64,000 nucleotides of DNA. Source: Longimicrobium sp. Lineage in GTDB: Bacteria; Gemmatimonadota; Gemmatimonadetes; Longimicrobiales; Longimicrobiaceae. A program made the translations under genes and the position numbers. Below the pieces are notes generated by a model. The model was not told the origin of the DNA, made no database searches, and saw nothing but the letters and a program-made list of their open reading frames with translations. The stretch is from NCBI RefSeq assembly GCF_036388275.1, contig NZ_DASVSF010000059.1, positions 73,928 to 137,927 on the forward strand, written 5' to 3'. Below are positions 61,070 through 64,000 of the stretch, one piece after another; positions within the stretch are counted from its first letter, which is position 1; each line of letters begins with the position of its first letter.

Positions 61070-62719
61070 TCAGCCCCGCGGCAGTCGGACGGTGAAGGTG
61101 CTCCCCGCTTCGGGCATGCTCTCCACGGACAGCTCGCCCTCCATCGCCCGGGCCAGATCGCGGCTGATGGCCAGGCCCAGGCCCACGCCCTCGGTGGGGC
61201 TGCTCAGCCGCCGGCCCACCTGCTGGAACGGGTCGAAGATGCGCTCCTGCTCCTCGGGCGCGATGCCCACGCCGGTGTCGCGCACGCGCAGGTGCACCCA
61301 CCGCTCCTCCGCGTCGCACGACAGCACCACCCGGCCGCCGGCGGGCGTGAACTTGATGGCGTTGCCCACCAGGTTCAGCAGGATCTGCCGCATCCGCTCC
61401 GCATCGCCGCGCAGGCACAGCGCGGGGTCGCACGGCTCGGTGGCATACGACACGCCCTTCGCCGCCGCCTGGGGCGCCACGAGCGATTCCACGCTGGCCA
61501 CCAGTTCCATCGCCGACAGCGGGCGCACGTCGAACTCGATGCGTCCCGCCTCCAGCTGGGCGAACGACAGGATGTCGTTGATGAGCGTCAGCAGGTGGCG
61601 CTGGTTGGCGCCGATGCGGGCCAGCGACGTGCGTTGGGCATCGCTGAGCGAGCCGTAGATCCCCAGGTCCAGCAGGTCCACGTATCCGCCGATGGCGTTC
61701 AGCGGCGTCCGCAGCTCGTGGCTCATGGACGCCAGGAAATCGGACTTGGCGCGGTTGGCGGCGTCGGCCTCGGCGCGCGCGGCCTCCGTTTCGCCCAGCA
61801 GGCGCTCGCGCTCGCGGTCGGCGCGGATGTGCTCGGTGACGTCCGTAAAGAGGATGGCCACACGCCGCTGCTCCGGCTCGTCCACGCGAAAGGCGAAGAC
61901 GTCGAACCAGCGGTGCATGGCCTTGGACCCGTTCTGAAAGCGGATGGGCCGGCCCGTTCTGGCCACCTCGCCATAGATGCGGAACCACTCCTCCTCCAGC
62001 TCCGGCAGCAGCTCGCGCGCGGACCGCCCCACCGCGTCCGTCAGGCCGGTCTGCTTGTTGAACGCCGGGTTGGCTTCCAGGAACTCGTAGTCCACCGGGT
62101 TCCCCGCGTCGTCGAAGATCACGGTGACGACGCAGAATCCCTCGTCGATGGAATCGAACAGGCGGCGGTACCGCGCCTCGCTCTCGCGCAACGCCACCTC
62201 GGCCACCTTGCGCCCGGTGACGTCCTGCACCGTGCCGAAGCCCTGCGTGGCCCGCGCGTGGGGCCCGTCGCCGTCGAACTCCACCCGTCCCTGGATGCGC
62301 AGCCACCGCACCGCGCCGTCCGGATGGACCACGCGGTACTCCGTGCTCACCCGGGCGCGGACGGCGGGGTCCAGCGCCGCGCCGATCTCGCCGCCCAGCC
62401 GAGGGCGGTCGTCGGGGTGCACGCGGTCGATCAGCGCCTCCAGTGGCGAAGTGGCGGGGAGGGCGTAGTGCTGCTGGGCGCGCTCGTCAAAGGAAAAGAG
62501 GTCGGTAGCCAGGTCGTGCCGCCACGTGCCCAGCTCGGCCGCGGCGGCGGCCATCCGCAGCTGCTCTTCGCTGGCGCGGAGCGCTTCTTCGGCCCGGCCG
62601 CGCTCGCCAGCCAGGTGCGCGTGCAGCCGTTCGTTCTCTTCCTGCAACCGGCGCGCATCCTCCTCGAGCGCGTGGATGCGGGCGAGCAGCGATTCGGGCG
62701 GGGCCGAGGGGTCCATCAT
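61070..62719 (-). CDS. PAS-domain sensor histidine kinase
   Basis: A 549-residue cytoplasmic hybrid-type sensor kinase without a receiver. A coiled-coil start (10-45) leads to two PAS/PAC domains (~58-180 and ~185-310), a linker coiled coil, and a HisKA domain with the H-box SHELRTPLNAI. The ATPase domain has the N box NLVGNAIKFT, G1 DTGVGI, F box FDPFQQ and G2 GVGLGLAI. No transmembrane helix is present. No response regulator is adjacent, so it is an orphan kinase. The start at MMDPSAPP (62719) is preferred over 62809, which would add a peptide of poor coding character. Confidence 0.92.
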   Translation of the reverse strand: MMDPSAPPESLLARIHALEEDARRLQEENERLHAHLAGERGRAEEALRASEEQLRMAAAAAELGTWRHDLATDLFSFDERAQQHYALPATSPLEALIDRVHPDDRPRLGGEIGAALDPAVRARVSTEYRVVHPDGAVRWLRIQGRVEFDGDGPHARATQGFGTVQDVTGRKVAEVALRESEARYRRLFDSIDEGFCVVTVIFDDAGNPVDYEFLEANPAFNKQTGLTDAVGRSARELLPELEEEWFRIYGEVARTGRPIRFQNGSKAMHRWFDVFAFRVDEPEQRRVAILFTDVTEHIRADRERERLLGETEAARAEADAANRAKSDFLASMSHELRTPLNAIGGYVDLLDLGIYGSLSDAQRTSLARIGANQRHLLTLINDILSFAQLEAGRIEFDVRPLSAMELVASVESLVAPQAAAKGVSYATEPCDPALCLRGDAERMRQILLNLVGNAIKFTPAGGRVVLSCDAEERWVHLRVRDTGVGIAPEEQERIFDPFQQVGRRLSSPTEGVGLGLAISRDLARAMEGELSVESMPEAGSTFTVRLPRG

Positions 62720-62833
62720 GCCGGCGGCGTGATCACGGGAAGAACGAGTCAGCGGAAAACACGTGGAGGATACGCCCGGGAAGCCATCCACGAAACCCTG
62801 TACGGACATTTTGCACGGAAGAGACCGATTCGA

Positions 62834-63631
62834 TCATCCGCCCACGCTGCTCCGCGCCTCGTCACAATCCGCGCATCCTTCGCTGGGCGAGTGGAGGAAG
62901 ATGAAGGGATCGCGCTCCAGGAATTCCAGCGCCACGCGGACGACGTCGCGCGAGCGGATGAGCCGCGCATCCGCATGGCCGACGCGCCCCTCGGCCTGGA
63001 GCCCGCGCTCGCGCAGCCAGCCGTCCGCCGGGCCGAACCGCAGGCAGCAGTGGTCGTTCTCGCGATAGGGAACCCGGACCGCCCGGCCCTCGCTCCAGAC
63101 CGTGATGTGCTTCGGCACGCCGTAGGGCACGCCGGCCAGCAGCTCCGCCAAGTGCAGCGTCGTATTCGCGTCGTGCCCTACCCCGAGGAGCAGCACCTGG
63201 CCGCCGCGGTCGTACACCCGGCCGATGGGGCTGTCGTGCACGTGTGGCGGGAGGGGCAGGGGCCCGCGGGTGACGGCCTCCGCCTCCGGCCCGATCGCCG
63301 CGAACGCGAACGGGTGCTCGCTCCTCACCACGCCGGGCATCCGCCAGAAGGTGTCGGCCACGATGCCCAGGTCGGATGACGCAGGCGTGGTCCATGGGTC
63401 GAACGGCTCTTCGTCGTTCCCCGTCCACGAGGGCATCACCAGCGTTCCCTGTGGCCCGAGCACGGCCCGCAGCGCGCCGATCAGCCCCGCCGGCCCGCCC
63501 TCCACCGGCCGCACGGCGCGGAAGGACGAGTGCACGACGAGCACGCAGCCCGGCGCTACGCCGAGTCCACGGAGCTGGTCCGCGATTTCGGCCTCGGTGA
63601 TTTCCGTCCGGGCGGTCTGGGCGTCGGTCAT
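62834..63631 (-). CDS. AAC(3)-family aminoglycoside N-acetyltransferase
   Basis: A 265-residue member of the antibiotic N-acetyltransferase (AAC(3)) family, which acetylates the 3-amino group of aminoglycosides or related amines from acetyl-CoA. Signatures present: VLVVHSSFRAVRPVEGGP, GTLVMPSWTGND, RSEHPFAFAAIGPEA and the family hallmark LLLGVGHDANTTLHLAE. The C-terminus 'RDPFIFLHSPSEGCADCDEARSS' is typical. Chromosomal homologues in soil bacteria are common and need not confer clinical resistance. The start is MTDAQTAR at 63631; the frame above it lies in repeat DNA. Confidence 0.9.
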   Translation of the reverse strand: MTDAQTARTEITEAEIADQLRGLGVAPGCVLVVHSSFRAVRPVEGGPAGLIGALRAVLGPQGTLVMPSWTGNDEEPFDPWTTPASSDLGIVADTFWRMPGVVRSEHPFAFAAIGPEAEAVTRGPLPLPPHVHDSPIGRVYDRGGQVLLLGVGHDANTTLHLAELLAGVPYGVPKHITVWSEGRAVRVPYRENDHCCLRFGPADGWLRERGLQAEGRVGHADARLIRSRDVVRVALEFLERDPFIFLHSPSEGCADCDEARSSVGG

Positions 63632-63873
63632 GTGATCGTTGGGAGCGTACGGAGAACTTCGACTTGGTTCGACTGGCTGTCGGCGCTGCCGCGGGTGGGC
63701 CCCTCCCCCGGCAAACTGCGCCGGGAGAGGGGAGAACTTCGGTCGGGGTTCGACCGGGTGCCTGGCATGCCGCAGCAGCCCCCTCTCCTGGCCTCTCCCC
63801 CGCAAACAGCGCGGGAGAGAGGGGAACTTCGATCGGGGTTCGACTGGCTGCCTGGCATTCCTCGGTGAGCAAC
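63632..63873. repeat. Intergenic repeats near right edge
   Basis: Three partly matching units of the form 'GGAACTTCGxTCGGGGTTCGACxGGxTGCCTGGCAT', with a CTCTCCCCCGCAAACxGCGCGGGAGAG hairpin, occur at about 63648-63700, 63730-63770 and 63780-63860. No gene is seen. Confidence 0.65.
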
Positions 63874-64000
63874 CGGGAGGATCGTTGACAGTTTAGACCG
63901 ACAGGATTGTTGACACTTTGTCATATCCCTTGGGAGTCCGGCGTCAGCCGGAGATCTTCCAGGTTCTCTCGTTCAGTCTACCCAGAAGACGCCGGTAGAA
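63874..64000. mobile_element. Possible insertion-sequence end
   Basis: The pair TCGTTGACAGTTTAGACCGA and ATTGTTGACACTTTGTCA contains repeated GTTGACA words. On the minus strand they read TGTCAACAATCC and TGTCAACGATCC, a layout reminiscent of the ends of IS481/IS3-type elements. The rest runs off the window, so no transposase can be confirmed. Confidence 0.25.

Noticed and set aside
63648..63860. GGGGTTCGACTGG words considered as tRNA T-arms
   Set aside because: The words recur as part of dispersed repeats; no acceptor stem, anticodon arm or D-arm can be folded around them.

Overview
The window is chromosomal DNA from a GC-rich, diderm, free-living bacterium. Gene content points to a cell with an outer membrane: many lipoproteins, a TonB-dependent receptor, other outer-membrane barrels, alpha-2-macroglobulin with penicillin-binding protein 1C, OsmC, FecR and a CHASE2 cyclase. 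The proteome style and the abundant intergenic repeats (a shared 'GTCCACGAAGGTGGAC ... GCGAATTCATTCGC' module and 'CTCTCCCGC-TT-GCGGGAGAG' hairpins) suggest Gemmatimonadota, probably Longimicrobiales. This assignment is an inference from style; no rRNA or other marker gene lies in the window.

Layout. 1-9.6 kb: a membrane protein cut by the left edge, a PAP2 phosphatase, a minus-strand operon (aldo/keto reductase, cupin, RibD-like reductase, GNAT), a secreted SMP-30-like protein, a small orphan gene behind a near-consensus promoter, a small Ada-like zinc protein, two lipoproteins and OsmC. 9.6-15.2 kb: GrpB, then an aspartic-protease lipoprotein convergent with a TonB receptor, the pair bracketed by tandem intergenic repeats. 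15.2-23.2 kb: alpha-2-macroglobulin and PbpC, translationally coupled. 23.2-25.7 kb: a decayed IS1595/ISXO2-type transposase followed by a lower-GC three-gene cassette that ends in a PIN-domain nuclease. 26.3-30 kb: DinB, an orphan PrlF-like antitoxin, an amidase lipoprotein and a TolB-like propeller. 30-36.1 kb (minus): a secreted protein, FecR, an outer-membrane barrel and a CHASE2-adenylate cyclase. 36.4-39.2 kb: metallo-beta-lactamase and GAF-HD-GYP, coupled.

39.4-45.05 kb is the most striking region. It is a compact six-gene plus-strand cassette: VWA protein, Ser/Thr kinase with an FHA-like tail, a second FHA-like protein, a zinc-finger FHA-like protein, a PPP-family phosphatase and a zinc-ribbon membrane protein. 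Three successive genes share one duplicated FHA-like domain. It looks like a self-contained phospho-signalling module of the VWA-kinase-phosphatase (TerY-P-like) type, with a different phosphatase. Two DUF2382 stress-type genes follow.

46.5-64 kb: a repeat-rich stretch, cyanophycin synthetase, a frameshifted hydrolase lipoprotein, a Ser/Lys/Glu tandem-repeat protein, a lower-GC PLD-SF2 helicase, an EamA transporter, a CHAT-TM-Sel1 protein, a membrane-anchored unknown, a formaldehyde-dehydrogenase-like enzyme, a PAS histidine kinase, an AAC(3)-type acetyltransferase, and at the right edge repeats plus what may be an insertion-sequence end. The PIN cassette, the PLD helicase and the CHAT protein are candidate defence genes scattered through otherwise ordinary chromosome. 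That role is inferred from domains and base composition only.
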